Source of the DNA: Actinoplanes sp. TFC3
GTDB taxonomy: Bacteria > Actinomycetota > Actinomycetes > Mycobacteriales > Micromonosporaceae
Length of the DNA: 64,000 bases
Assembly (NCBI RefSeq): GCF_001553785.1
Contig: NZ_LOJP01000001.1
Location: 4,448,664 to 4,512,663 of the forward strand
Direction: 5' to 3'
Shown: positions 51,737 through 60,309 of the stretch, piece after piece
Position numbering within the stretch: position 1 is the first letter of the stretch
Layout: the number at the start of each line of letters is the position of its first letter
The notes under the pieces: model-generated
What the model was told of the DNA's origin: nothing
Seen by the model: only the letters and a program-made list of their open reading frames with translations
Databases searched by the model: none
Program-made: the position numbers and the translations under genes

Positions 51737-51999
51737 TGGCCGGGGCCGAGGTGCTGGCCCTATTCGAGCTGCCCGAGCCCGAGCCGGAGCGCCCGCCGGA
51801 AGACGCGATCGTCGCCGAGCTACGCGATCCTGGCCCGGTCAACGACGCCGTGGCCGGGCCGATGGGCTGGCTGGTCGGCCTGCTCGCCCCGACAGTTCCC
51901 CCGGCGTGCGTGCGGTGCGGCGCCGAACACGTATATCGGACACCGGCCAGGTTCGTGCTGACCTGTCCTGCCTGCTTCCTGGACGAGGTAGCAGCGTGA
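51733..51999 (+). CDS. Zinc-ribbon protein
   Basis: 88 residues, coupled to the methyltransferase gene (ATGA). An acidic N-terminus precedes a zinc ribbon CVRCG...TCPACF. Its 3' part is the first copy of a duplicated block (see 51905-52030 and 52921-53047). Confidence 0.6.
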   Translation: MMAGAEVLALFELPEPEPERPPEDAIVAELRDPGPVNDAVAGPMGWLVGLLAPTVPPACVRCGAEHVYRTPARFVLTCPACFLDEVAA

Positions 52000-52030
52000 A
52001 CACCGTCTACCACCGCGAGGTTCATAGAAA
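51905..52030 (+). repeat. Duplicated flank, copy 1 (zinc-ribbon tail plus polymerase gene start)
   Basis: Encodes the zinc-ribbon end (VRCGAEHV, TCPACFLDEVAA) followed by GTG 51996 and VNTVYHREV, the opening of a polymerase-type gene that then stops making sense. It aligns, imperfectly, with 52921-53047. Confidence 0.65.
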
Positions 52031-52089
52031 GATGTCACACCCACGCGCCACAGTGGAGGGCCAGTGGGCAGACGGTAGCGGGGGTAGAT

Positions 52090-52872
52090 ATGTCACGGGT
52101 CGTCACCGCAGAAGAGGTGGTACAGCACTTCGTACGGTCGCGCGAATTTCGCCATCGCCTTGACTGGTGGATGGACGACCCACATCGCACCGCCGTGGTA
52201 ACAGCCGTCATGGCGCATAAAAGCCGCGTCGTCACCACCGCCACGCTAGACGACATGAATCAGGTGTGCAGAACCACGAAACATGCTCTTGGTCAACTGA
52301 AGAAGTCAGAGACCAAGAAAGTCACTTACATACAGGACTGGACTACGGCCTTCGCCGGCGCGCACGTCTTTCACTTCATAACGGAGCACGACGGAGCTGT
52401 GCCGACATGGCAGCGATTCCGCAAGCAGTGCGCTGCTGAGCCCTTCCGTCACATGCTCTGGGAACCTGCCCAGCAAGCGATCGACAGCTGCATCAAGGAA
52501 ACCGGCATCAGTAAGGAACGAGCCCGCGACGCAATGCAATGGCGCATCGGGAATATGTCCTACTCGTTCCTCCGGGAGCAATGGGCTCACGCCTACCTAC
52601 GGCATCGTGGTGTTGAGATCCTCCAGCACCCGTTGGCCGATGCCCTGTTCGGCGTCGACGGCTGGGTCGATAACACAGTCATTAGCTTCTTCATCGGCAA
52701 TCGAACTTTCCGGTCAGCCAGTGGCGGACGGAAGAACCCCGCGGCGACTTATTTAGGCGCGGCTCAGCCGGCGTTCTCCTACATCAACATTGAGCTACCG
52801 GCGGCGCGCAAGTTCGGAGTCGTCATGCTGCCGACCGCGGAGCAACTGGATCGGTACGTCAAGCGGATCTAG
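52090..52872 (+). CDS. Unknown protein inserted between duplicated flanks
   Basis: 260 residues. No domain recognised; mixed alpha/beta with many aromatic residues (RLDWWMDDPHRTAVVTAVM, REQWAHAYLRHRGVEI). Its codon use is less GC-biased than its neighbours. The segment HPLADALFGVDGWVDNTVISFF could hold acidic active-site residues, but this is weak. It is bracketed by two diverged copies of the same element sequence and is followed by a strong terminator, so it is a self-contained cargo gene. Restriction or other defence activity is a guess. Confidence 0.6.
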   Translation: MSRVVTAEEVVQHFVRSREFRHRLDWWMDDPHRTAVVTAVMAHKSRVVTTATLDDMNQVCRTTKHALGQLKKSETKKVTYIQDWTTAFAGAHVFHFITEHDGAVPTWQRFRKQCAAEPFRHMLWEPAQQAIDSCIKETGISKERARDAMQWRIGNMSYSFLREQWAHAYLRHRGVEILQHPLADALFGVDGWVDNTVISFFIGNRTFRSASGGRKNPAATYLGAAQPAFSYINIELPAARKFGVVMLPTAEQLDRYVKRI

Positions 52873-52888
52873 CCGATTAGGACGGGAT

Positions 52889-52922
52889 GGCGGCGGGGCC
52901 TGCTTAAACCGGCCCCGCCGCC
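52889..52922 (+). terminator. Strong GC hairpin after the inserted gene
   Basis: GGCGGCGGGGCC-(10)-GGCCCCGCCGCC, twelve perfect pairs, 17 bases after the stop of the unknown gene. It should insulate the cargo gene from the replication genes. Confidence 0.65.
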
Positions 52923-53047
52923 ATGCGTGCGGTGCGGCACCGAGCACATCTAACGGGCGCCGGCCGGTTCGTGCTGGCTTGCTCCACCTACTTCCTCAGC
53001 GAGGTGACAGCATGAGGTCCACCTATCAGCGCGAGGTGTGCGGGCGG
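52921..53047 (+). repeat. Duplicated flank, copy 2
   Basis: Aligns with 51905-52030: VRCGTEHI then an in-frame TAA, decayed zinc-ribbon tail, GAGGTGACAGC and the intact polymerase start (STYQREV against NTVYHREV). The zinc-ribbon part is dead here, while the polymerase start is dead in copy 1. Confidence 0.65.
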
Positions 53048-54856
53048 CCGGTGCGGGTTGTGGCCGATCCGGACCCGGACGAGTTCGCCCGGTTCGCCGC
53101 CTCGGAGACGTTGTTCGGTCTAGATGTGGAGACCACGCCGATCGACGAGGGCGGCCCGAGGTTTTTCGGCCCATCCTTCGGGGTGCGGCTCGTGCAGGTC
53201 GCCACCGCCGATGAGGCGATGGTGCTGCGGGCCGCTGACCCGGCACAGCGGCGGATGATCGAGGGTCTGCTCGGCGATCCGCGGTGCCGGTTCGTCTCGC
53301 ACACGAACTTCGACGTCCTCGCCGTGTGGGCCGCCTTCGGTATCGCGCTCGGCCTCCGCGCGATCGACTCCCACGTGCTGGCCTGTTTGCTCGAACCGGG
53401 CGTGACCGCCGATCACGGGCTCAAGTCGCTGACCGAGCGGCACCTCGACGACGGCCTCAAACGCGCCGAAGACGACCTGTACGCCCTGTTCCGCGCGCTC
53501 GCCCCGGTCGGGCAGCGCGTCGGCGGCCGGCCGACGCTCTACGGCTGGTCGCACGTCCCGATCGACGCCGAACCGTACGTCGTCTACGCCGGCCTCGACG
53601 CGATCTACGTGCGGCGCATGCTCGACGTGCTACTCGGGCAGCTCGGCGACCTCGGGTATCTACCCGCGGTCGAGCTGTGGCTGGCCGCGCAGACCACGGC
53701 GTTGCAGATCCGCGGGATCCGGCTCGATCTCGACTACACCCACGCGCTGCGCGAGGAGTTCGAGCAGGCCAACTCAGCGGCCCGCGCCGAGCTTGAGGCG
53801 CTGATGGGGTGCAAGGCGACCAGCCCGAAACGCCTGGACTGGCTCACCGAACGGGGCGTGGAGTTCCGGCACTTCACCGACGCCGGCCGGCCGTCGCTGT
53901 CCAGCAAAGACGCCCTACCGGACCTGCTCGCCCGCTACCCGGGCGGGGACGTCGGCCGGATGCTCACGCTGACTACGCGGATGGCCGAGACGGGGAACTT
54001 CGCCACGAACCTGGCCCGGTTCCCCGGCTTCGCCGACGCCGCCGGCCGGGTGCACCCGGACTACCGCACCCTCGCGGCGCACACCGGTCGCATGTCGGTG
54101 AAGTGGCCAGCCATGCAGACGTTCAAGAAGGACGACCCGCGGCTACGGGGCTGTTTCGTGGCCGAGCCGGGCATGGTGCTGGTTGGCTGCGACTTCAAGG
54201 CCGTCGAAGTCCGCGTCGCCGCCGCGCTGGCCAACGAGCCCCGGCTGATCGAGGTCATCCGAGCCGGGACCGACATCCACGACAACACCGCCCGGCTGAT
54301 GTTCGGCCCCGGGTGGACGAAAGCCCAGCGCACGCTCGGCAAGCGGGCCACGTTCGGCACGATCTACGGCGGCGGCGCCCCGGGCCTGGCCAAACAGACC
54401 GGAGTGTCCGTCGAGACGGCCCGCGACGTCGTGCAGCGGTTCAAGCGGGCCTACCCACGCATCACCGCTTTCGGCGCGGCGATGGCCGAGCGTGACCCGG
54501 TGCGCAACGCCGCCCGGCGGCGAATCCCGGCCGACCCGGCGCGCACGTACGCGAACAGCAACTACGCGATCCAGTCGACCGCCCGGGACCTGCTCGTCGA
54601 GTCGCTGTACCGGCTGTGTGCGCTCGACGGGTGGCATCCGTACCTGTGGGCGATCATCCACGACGAGATCGTCCTGCAAGTGCCCGCCGAGCTGGCCGAG
54701 GATGCCCGGCGCGCGCTGCTCGCGGCGATGACGACCTCTTTCCGCGGCGTGCCAATCGAGGCTGACCCCGAGATCATCGGCCCGCGCTGGGGCGGACAGG
54801 TCGCCGACGTTGTTCCTCTTCCGACCAGCAGCAACCGGCTTGCGGCTGCCGCCTGA
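53012..54856 (+). CDS. Family A DNA polymerase with 3'-5' exonuclease domain
   Basis: 614 residues from ATG 53012 (GAGGTGA upstream). The exonuclease domain has FGLDVETTP (DxE), HTNFDVLAV and YAGLDAIYV. The polymerase domain has motif A LVGCDFKAVEVR, motif B RTLGKRATFGTIYGGG and motif C IIHDEIVLQVP. There is no 5' nuclease domain, so this is a phage/ICE-type enzyme rather than the repair PolA. With the prim-pol and DUF3631 ATPase it probably replicates the element. Confidence 0.9.
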   Translation: MRSTYQREVCGRPVRVVADPDPDEFARFAASETLFGLDVETTPIDEGGPRFFGPSFGVRLVQVATADEAMVLRAADPAQRRMIEGLLGDPRCRFVSHTNFDVLAVWAAFGIALGLRAIDSHVLACLLEPGVTADHGLKSLTERHLDDGLKRAEDDLYALFRALAPVGQRVGGRPTLYGWSHVPIDAEPYVVYAGLDAIYVRRMLDVLLGQLGDLGYLPAVELWLAAQTTALQIRGIRLDLDYTHALREEFEQANSAARAELEALMGCKATSPKRLDWLTERGVEFRHFTDAGRPSLSSKDALPDLLARYPGGDVGRMLTLTTRMAETGNFATNLARFPGFADAAGRVHPDYRTLAAHTGRMSVKWPAMQTFKKDDPRLRGCFVAEPGMVLVGCDFKAVEVRVAAALANEPRLIEVIRAGTDIHDNTARLMFGPGWTKAQRTLGKRATFGTIYGGGAPGLAKQTGVSVETARDVVQRFKRAYPRITAFGAAMAERDPVRNAARRRIPADPARTYANSNYAIQSTARDLLVESLYRLCALDGWHPYLWAIIHDEIVLQVPAELAEDARRALLAAMTTSFRGVPIEADPEIIGPRWGGQVADVVPLPTSSNRLAAAA

Positions 54857-54891
54857 TCAACCCGGCAATCGATCTCTGAAAGGTCTGGTTC

Positions 54892-55521
54892 ATGAGCCAC
54901 GCAAACGACGAGAAGACGATCGAGCAGATGACCGCCGAGATCCGCGCGGTCAACATCGAGAAGGGCTGGCGGGCGGCCGACGGCGGCCTCGGGCTCGGCA
55001 ACAACACCTTCGGCGACTACCTCGCGCTGCTGCACAGCGAGCTGTCCGAGGCGCTGGAGGCGTACCGCGACCACCGGCTCGCCGACGCCACCGGTAAGCG
55101 CAAGGAGATCTGGACGCACGCGACAATGTGCGAGGCGCCAATCTTCCAGGGCTACCGGCCGGCCAAGCCCGAGGGGGTCGGGAGCGAGTTCGCTGACGTA
55201 CTGATCCGGCTGTTCGACACCTGCGACGTCATCGACGTCCGGCCGTTCGAGCCTGACCTGGCCCTGGCCGACGTCGCACCGGTCAAAGTCCGGCACCTGC
55301 ACTCATTCGGCGACTGGATCGCCTGGCTACACCGGCTGGTCGCGAACCTCGGCGAGATCGGACTGGGTCCGGACCCCGCCGACGCCGCGTATCTGCTGCG
55401 TGCCCTGGTCACGGCCGCGGAGCACTTCGGCATCGACCTGACCGCCGAGTACGAACGCAAGATCGCCTACAACCGGACCCGGCCCTATCAGCACGGCGGC
55501 CGTACCCTGGCCGACCGCTGA
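54892..55521 (+). CDS. MazG-like nucleotide pyrophosphohydrolase
   Basis: 209 residues; GAAAGG precedes ATG 54892. The all-alpha NTP-PPase signature is present: ELSEALEAYRD (ExxE) and later SEFADVLIRLFD (ExxD). Such enzymes hydrolyse NTPs/dNTPs to monophosphates and often accompany phage-type replication genes. The C-terminal half may be a second, decayed repeat. Confidence 0.75.
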   Translation: MSHANDEKTIEQMTAEIRAVNIEKGWRAADGGLGLGNNTFGDYLALLHSELSEALEAYRDHRLADATGKRKEIWTHATMCEAPIFQGYRPAKPEGVGSEFADVLIRLFDTCDVIDVRPFEPDLALADVAPVKVRHLHSFGDWIAWLHRLVANLGEIGLGPDPADAAYLLRALVTAAEHFGIDLTAEYERKIAYNRTRPYQHGGRTLADR

Positions 55522-55525
55522 GCCC

Positions 55526-55765
55526 GTGACCGCCGACGAACTGCGCAGCGAGCTGGCCGAGATCCTGCCCAAGTCGCAGCACAGAAAGATCGACGCCATT
55601 GTCGCCCTGATCGAACCTGAGCCCTGGTCGATTCAGGCCGTGGACGTGGCCATGTCTTACGTCGGGATCGAGACCGTCGAGGCATACGGGCTGGTCATCA
55701 AGCTCGACGCGAACGGCGACGCCGCAAGCGTCGAGTTCCCCTACGGCGCCGACATCGCCGCCTGA
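55526..55765 (+). CDS. Hypothetical protein
   Basis: 79 residues from GTG 55526, four bases after the MazG-like stop. Helical first half; no domain recognised. Confidence 0.55.
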   Translation: MTADELRSELAEILPKSQHRKIDAIVALIEPEPWSIQAVDVAMSYVGIETVEAYGLVIKLDANGDAASVEFPYGADIAA

Positions 55766-55775
55766 TCACCGCACA

Positions 55776-55813
55776 CCGGTGGCGTCGCATCGAGCTGCAT
55801 GCGACGCCACCGG
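55776..55813. other. 15-bp perfect hairpin upstream of the primase gene
   Basis: The 15-base arms (55776-55790 and 55799-55813, CCGGTGGCGTCGCAT with ATGCGACGCCACCGG) pair perfectly around an 8-base loop. No T run follows. It may be a terminator, or a folded priming or origin site given the prim-pol gene 76 bases on. Confidence 0.5.
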
Positions 55814-55888
55814 ACCGTGTCCACACGTGCGAGAAGGACGGCGTTCCGCCGCCTGAAACCCTTTCTCAGAACCGGAAGGACCCGTGCC

Positions 55889-56773
55889 GTGACCGACGCC
55901 GGCCCGCTGCTGTCCGCCGCGCTCGCCCTCGCCGACGAGGGCCTGCCCGTCTTCCTGCTCGGCCGCACCAAACGCCCCGTAGCCAACTGCCCGACCTGCC
56001 CCACCGACGACCCCGGCCACGACCGGGCCACATGCGGGCACCTGACCTGCCACGGCTTCTACGCCGCCACCGCCGACCCCGACCGGATCCGTGCCATGCA
56101 CGAGATCGTGCGCGGCGGGCTGCTGGCAATCCGCACCGGCGCCGCATCCGGTCTGGCAGTGATCGACATCGACCCACGCAACGGCGGCGCGCTGGTGCCC
56201 GAGCTGATGCCGCCGACCCGCTGCGTGGCCACCGGTGACGGCGGCTGGCACCTGTACTACCGCTACCCGGGCGGCCCGCTGGCCAAGAACCTCGACCACC
56301 GCGGACACCCGGGCGTCGACGTCAAGGCCGACGGCGGGTACGTCGTCGCCCCGCCCTCGATCCACCCGAGCACCCGACGCCCGTATCGGCTGGTCGGGGA
56401 CCGGGCGGCGATTGAGATGAGCCCGCCGCTGATCGCCGCGTGCCGGCCTCCCGAGGCGCCGCCGGCCGTGAGCCGCCCGGCCACCCTGACCCCGGTCACC
56501 AGCGGCGGGCTCATCTCAGACCCCGCCGCCCTACTTGCCGCACATCTGCGTGCCGTTAACCGTGCTCCGACCGGCCGCCGCCGGGTCACCCTCTACGGCG
56601 CCGCCCGCGGGGTGGCCCGCATGGTCGCCGCTGGCGCGATCAGCGAGGCCGACGCGTACGCCGCGCTCTACGCCGCCGGCCAGCGCGCCGAACAGTCCCA
56701 CTACAACATCACCACCGCGATCACCGGCGGATTCCGCGCCGAGGCGGTACCGATCGAAGGGGTAGCCGCATGA
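55889..56773 (+). CDS. Bifunctional DNA primase/polymerase (prim-pol)
   Basis: 294 residues from GTG 55889 (GGAAGGA upstream). Archaeo-eukaryotic-type prim-pol marks: LALADEGLPVFLLGRTKRP, a Cys/His cluster (CPTCP, CGHLTC) for zinc, the catalytic AVIDIDPRNGG (DxD), GGWHLYYRYP and VDVKADGGYVVAPPS. It would prime and start replication of the element at the iteron origin downstream. It overlaps the next gene by four bases. Confidence 0.88.
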   Translation: MTDAGPLLSAALALADEGLPVFLLGRTKRPVANCPTCPTDDPGHDRATCGHLTCHGFYAATADPDRIRAMHEIVRGGLLAIRTGAASGLAVIDIDPRNGGALVPELMPPTRCVATGDGGWHLYYRYPGGPLAKNLDHRGHPGVDVKADGGYVVAPPSIHPSTRRPYRLVGDRAAIEMSPPLIAACRPPEAPPAVSRPATLTPVTSGGLISDPAALLAAHLRAVNRAPTGRRRVTLYGAARGVARMVAAGAISEADAYAALYAAGQRAEQSHYNITTAITGGFRAEAVPIEGVAA

Positions 56774-57954
56774 CCGAACCCGACCCGACCACCGACGGAG
56801 CGGCCGTCCTCGACCGTGTCCACCAGACCATCACCAAATACGTGATCATGCCCAACCCTGAGACCATCGACGCCGCGGTTCTATGGATCGCTGCCACCCA
56901 CGTCCAGGACTCGTGGACCCACGCGCCCCGCCTCGTGATCAAGGCACCCGAAAAGCGCTGCGGGAAGTCCCGGTTCCTCGACGTCGTGGGCGGCACTTGC
57001 CACCAGCCGTTGATGACCGTCAACGCCTCCACCGCGGCGATCTTCCGCTCGATCACCGAGACCAACCCGCCCACAATCCTGCTGGACGAGGCTGACACGA
57101 TCTTCGGCGGCAAGCAGGCCGAGGCCAACGAGGACCTTCGCGGCCTGCTCAACGCCGGTCACCAGCGCGGCCGGCCGACGATCCGGTGGAACCACCAGAG
57201 CCGCGAGCTGGAGAGGATCCCCACCTTCGCGATGGCAGCCCTGGCCGGGATCGGCTCCATGCCCGACACCATCGAAGACCGCGCCGTGATCGTGAAGATG
57301 CGCCGCCGGACCGCCTCTGAGAAGGTCGCCCCGTTCCGCTCCAAGCGCGACGGCCCGGCCTTGCGACAACTCGCCTCCGACCTCGCTTCCTGGCTGCGGC
57401 CGAACCTGACCGAGCTGGAGAACGCCGAGCCCGAGATGCCGCTCGAAGACCGGGCCGCCGACACGTGGGAGCCGCTGATCGCGGTCGCCGATCTGGCCGG
57501 CGGGAACTGGCCCGAACGCGCCCGCCGCGCCGCTCAGGCCCTCACCGCCGCCCGCGAGGGCGACGCCGAATATTCCGACCGGCTCCGACTGCTGATCGAC
57601 TGCCGCAACGTGTTCGCCAGCTTCGACGCGATGCCCTCCACCGTGCTGCTGGCCCGGCTGAAGGAGCTGCCCGAGTCACCGTGGGCCGACTACAACAGCG
57701 GCGCCGGACTGACCCCGATGAAACTCGGCGTGCTGCTCAAGGAGTACGACATCGCCTCGGAGAACGTCACCTTCGAGCCGCCCACCGGCAGGGTCAAAGG
57801 CTTCCACCGGACCGTTTTCGAGGACGCCTGGCGGCGCTACTGCCCGCCCGACGAGAAGCCCGCCCCCGAGCCCTACAAGCCGTACAAGCCGTACGCGGAC
57901 CCGCAAAACCCCAGCTCAGACAATGTACGGCTTTTCCAGACGCGTACGGCTTAA
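56770..57954 (+). CDS. DUF3631 replication-associated ATPase
   Basis: 394 residues. Walker A-like APEKRCGKSRFLD (~60), Walker B TILLDEADTIF (~105) and sensor region MAALAGIGSMPDTIEDRAVIVKMRRR mark the DUF3631 family that sits downstream of prim-pol in AICEs and phages and likely acts as the replicative helicase. The C-terminal repeat EPYKPYKPYAD is encoded by the first two origin iterons, and the stop TAA lies inside an iteron palindrome. Confidence 0.85.
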   Translation: MTEPDPTTDGAAVLDRVHQTITKYVIMPNPETIDAAVLWIAATHVQDSWTHAPRLVIKAPEKRCGKSRFLDVVGGTCHQPLMTVNASTAAIFRSITETNPPTILLDEADTIFGGKQAEANEDLRGLLNAGHQRGRPTIRWNHQSRELERIPTFAMAALAGIGSMPDTIEDRAVIVKMRRRTASEKVAPFRSKRDGPALRQLASDLASWLRPNLTELENAEPEMPLEDRAADTWEPLIAVADLAGGNWPERARRAAQALTAAREGDAEYSDRLRLLIDCRNVFASFDAMPSTVLLARLKELPESPWADYNSGAGLTPMKLGVLLKEYDIASENVTFEPPTGRVKGFHRTVFEDAWRRYCPPDEKPAPEPYKPYKPYADPQNPSSDNVRLFQTRTA

Positions 57955-58319
57955 GCCGTACACCGGCCGCCGCCAGCCCGGCGCGTACGGCTTAGCCGTA
58001 CGGGATCTCCACAAGCCGTACGCAGGCTGAGCTGCGAAAACGGAGATCGCGTACGGCTTGTACGGCTTGACCCCTCCACCAGCACCCCGGCAAGCCGTAC
58101 GCGCCACAAGCCGTACGCGATCTCCGTAGGGCCACGTTTCCGCAGTTCATCGGCACTATTCAGGCTGCCCGTCCGGACGGCTAAGCCGTACCGGGCGGCG
58201 CGCGTACGGCTTAGCCGTACGCGGCCCCTGCAAGCCGTACGCAGGCTGAGCTGCGAAAACGGAGATCGCGTACGGCTTGTACGGCTTGACCCCTCTACCA
58301 GCACCCGTGCAAGCCGTAC
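57877..58319. repeat. Iteron origin: 19 copies of AAGCCGTAC
   Basis: Seventeen exact copies of AAGCCGTAC (either strand) and two with one change. Three head-to-head pairs form palindromes: GTACGGCTTAAGCCGTAC at 57944-57961 (perfect) and GTACGGCTTAGCCGTAC at 57985 and 58204. A ~119-base block (57983-58101) recurs with an offset of 219 bases (58202-58320). The position after the prim-pol and ATPase genes and before xis/int fits the replication origin of the element. Spacing is irregular, so this is not a CRISPR array. Confidence 0.85.
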
Positions 58320-58542
58320 GGGCAGGCCGACAACCGGCCCGCTGAGAGACGCACTGCCGCATCGACGTATCCAACCACCCAGAGCAAGGCCAGATCTTGG
58401 CTGTACGGCGCTGACAGCGGGCCCATCCAGATGCCCGCTAAGACGGCCTCACTGCCCCACCCGACCGAGATACCCCATGCGCAGAACGGGCGCGAGGGCC
58501 GTTCTGCGCGGCCCAGACCGCTCTCCACGGAGGCACCTACCT

Positions 58543-58782
58543 ATGCGACTCAGACTGCTGGACGGTGTCGAGGCGACTGCCCCGACCGATACTGAACTGA
58601 TCACTACGGAAGAGTTGGCGAAGATGCTCCGAGTCGACCCGTCGAGCATCCGACGGTGGCGCACTGCTCGACCGGTCCAAGGACCGCCGTTCATTCAACT
58701 GTCCGAGCGCGCGATCATGTACTCGATCGAGGACGTGCGCGCGTGGCTGGCTAGCCGTCGAGTCACCCCGGAGGCAGCGTGA
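58543..58782 (+). CDS. xis: Excisionase (MerR/AlpA-like HTH)
   Basis: 79 residues from ATG 58543 (GGAGG nine bases upstream). HTH pattern ITTEELAKMLRVDPSSIRRWR and C-terminal SIEDVRAWLASRR are typical of DUF/HTH_17 excisionases. It overlaps the integrase start (GTGA) as in pSAM2-type elements and should steer the integrase to excise the element. Confidence 0.85.
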   Translation: MRLRLLDGVEATAPTDTELITTEELAKMLRVDPSSIRRWRTARPVQGPPFIQLSERAIMYSIEDVRAWLASRRVTPEAA

Positions 58783-59987
58783 CCAGCACAGCGCAGCACC
58801 TACCCCTCAGCGTTTCAGTCAAGTCTGATGTGGAGTACCGCAACGGGCGGCCCAAGCCCTACAAGGCTCGCGTGCGCTGGACCGACCCCGCGACCGGCAA
58901 CCGGCAATCCAAGTCGCACTCGACGGAGACACCCGAACAGGCTCAAGAGTGGATCGAGGGCATGATCCGCGCGGCCAACGGCGGGATCAACCCGGCCGCG
59001 GCCACGCAGCGACTCGCCGAATACGGCACGGACGTGATGCCGCTAGCCATCCGCGGGTTGGAGCGCAAGACCCTCGATCCGTACATGGCCGGCTGGCGGC
59101 TACGAGTCGTGCCGACCCTCGGCCACATCCCCACAGCAATGATCACCAACGGCGTGGTGGACCGGGCCGTCTACTCGTGGATCGAGGACGAGTGCAGCCG
59201 CTCCACGGTCAAGAACACCCTTGCCATCCTGGTCAGAGTGCTTGAACAGGCCGTGCGGGACGGCGTCGTAGATCGCAACGTCGCGCGGGTGAAGGGCTGG
59301 CAACGCGAGTATCAGCAGGCCGAAGACGAGTTGGATGACCCTCGCTCGCTTGCCCTGCCGAGCTGGGAGGCGCTGACCACCCTCGCGTACGCGCTCACCG
59401 CTCGATCGCACGGCCAGTTCACCGGGTGGGGGCACATCGTCACCTTCTCAGCGTGCACCGCGGCCCGGATCGGTGAGGTCTCCGGCGTCCAGGCCAGCGA
59501 CATCGACCGAGCAACGTGGACGTGGACTGTGAGGAGGCAGACCACACCTGGACCGGGAGGGCTGATCGACAAGGGCACCAAGGGTAAGCGCGCCCGGAAG
59601 GTGCCGATCATCGAAGAGATCCGACCGATGGTGATCGAGCGGCTCGACTCGGCGACCGGCCCGTCCGCCCGACTGTTCACCGGCCCGCGGGGCGGCCGGA
59701 TCAGTACCGCTGTGCTGCGAGACGCCACTCACTGGGATGAGGTGGTCACTGAGCTGGGTTACGAGCACCTGCGACGCCACGACCTGCGGCACACCGGTCT
59801 GACTTGGCTGGCCGATGCCGGCGTTCACGTGCACGTCCTGCGGAAGATCGCCGGGCACGGTTCGCTGACCACCACTCAGCGGTACCTGCATCCGGATCAG
59901 CGCTCGATCAGCGAGGCCGGCGACGCGCTCAGCGCCCACTTGCGTGCCCCGCGCTCTCCCGAGGTCCCCCGGCTACGCACTGTCTGA
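58779..59987 (+). CDS. int: Tyrosine integrase of element 3
   Basis: 402 residues from GTG 58779. An N-terminal arm-binding domain (RPKPYKARVRWTDPATGNRQSKSHST) is followed by a core-binding domain and a catalytic domain with Arg in CTAARIGEVSG, Lys in KGTKGKRARKVPI, HDLRHT, AGHGS and the nucleophile in TQRYLHPD. It lies 155 bases from the tRNA-Pro gene and recombines attP with the tRNA 3' half. Confidence 0.93.
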   Translation: MTSTAQHLPLSVSVKSDVEYRNGRPKPYKARVRWTDPATGNRQSKSHSTETPEQAQEWIEGMIRAANGGINPAAATQRLAEYGTDVMPLAIRGLERKTLDPYMAGWRLRVVPTLGHIPTAMITNGVVDRAVYSWIEDECSRSTVKNTLAILVRVLEQAVRDGVVDRNVARVKGWQREYQQAEDELDDPRSLALPSWEALTTLAYALTARSHGQFTGWGHIVTFSACTAARIGEVSGVQASDIDRATWTWTVRRQTTPGPGGLIDKGTKGKRARKVPIIEEIRPMVIERLDSATGPSARLFTGPRGGRISTAVLRDATHWDEVVTELGYEHLRRHDLRHTGLTWLADAGVHVHVLRKIAGHGSLTTTQRYLHPDQRSISEAGDALSAHLRAPRSPEVPRLRTV

Positions 59988-60093
59988 CCAGGGCGAACGA
60001 GAGTCAAGGCGTCCGCGATGTGTCGCCTGGTCCCTAAACGGTCCCCAAAGCCACACAAGCAAGTAGGAATTTGAGGATCAAGGAAGATACAGA

Positions 60094-60135
60094 GAAGGCC
60101 GTTTACCAGGGACAACACTCTGGTAAACGGCCTTC
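60094..60135. terminator. Bidirectional terminator between integrase and tRNA-Pro
   Basis: GAAGGCCGTTTACCAG pairs perfectly with CTGGTAAACGGCCTTC (16 bp, 10-base loop). It lies seven bases beyond the tRNA 3' end and downstream of int, so it can end both transcripts. It belongs to element 3, since the hairpins at the other att copies differ. Confidence 0.8.
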
Positions 60136-60141
60136 TTGATC

Positions 60142-60216
<75 letters not shown>

Positions 60217-60309
60217 ATGCCACGCTCCGGTTCCCCAGTGCGCGGCAACACCACAACCTTACCTCAGTCCCTCAACCCGTTTGCACCGGGACACCCCATC
60301 AAGAAGGCG

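Larger units (their letters stand above)
33316..60141. mobile_element. Integrated element 3: AICE-like integrative and conjugative element
   Basis: A 26.8-kb segment between att copies 2 and 3. It has the expected actinomycete ICE modules: defence cargo, Pif-like Nudix and regulator, transfer genes with an FtsK-like translocase, SSB, replication genes with an iteron origin, then xis and int next to the tRNA. Replication here rests on a prim-pol, a DUF3631 ATPase and a family A polymerase, not on a visible RepSA-type rolling-circle initiator. Confidence 0.85.

Noticed and set aside
57877..58319. Possible CRISPR array
   Set aside because: The repeat unit is only 9 bases, occurs on both strands and has irregular spacing. 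It fits origin iterons, and there are no cas genes.
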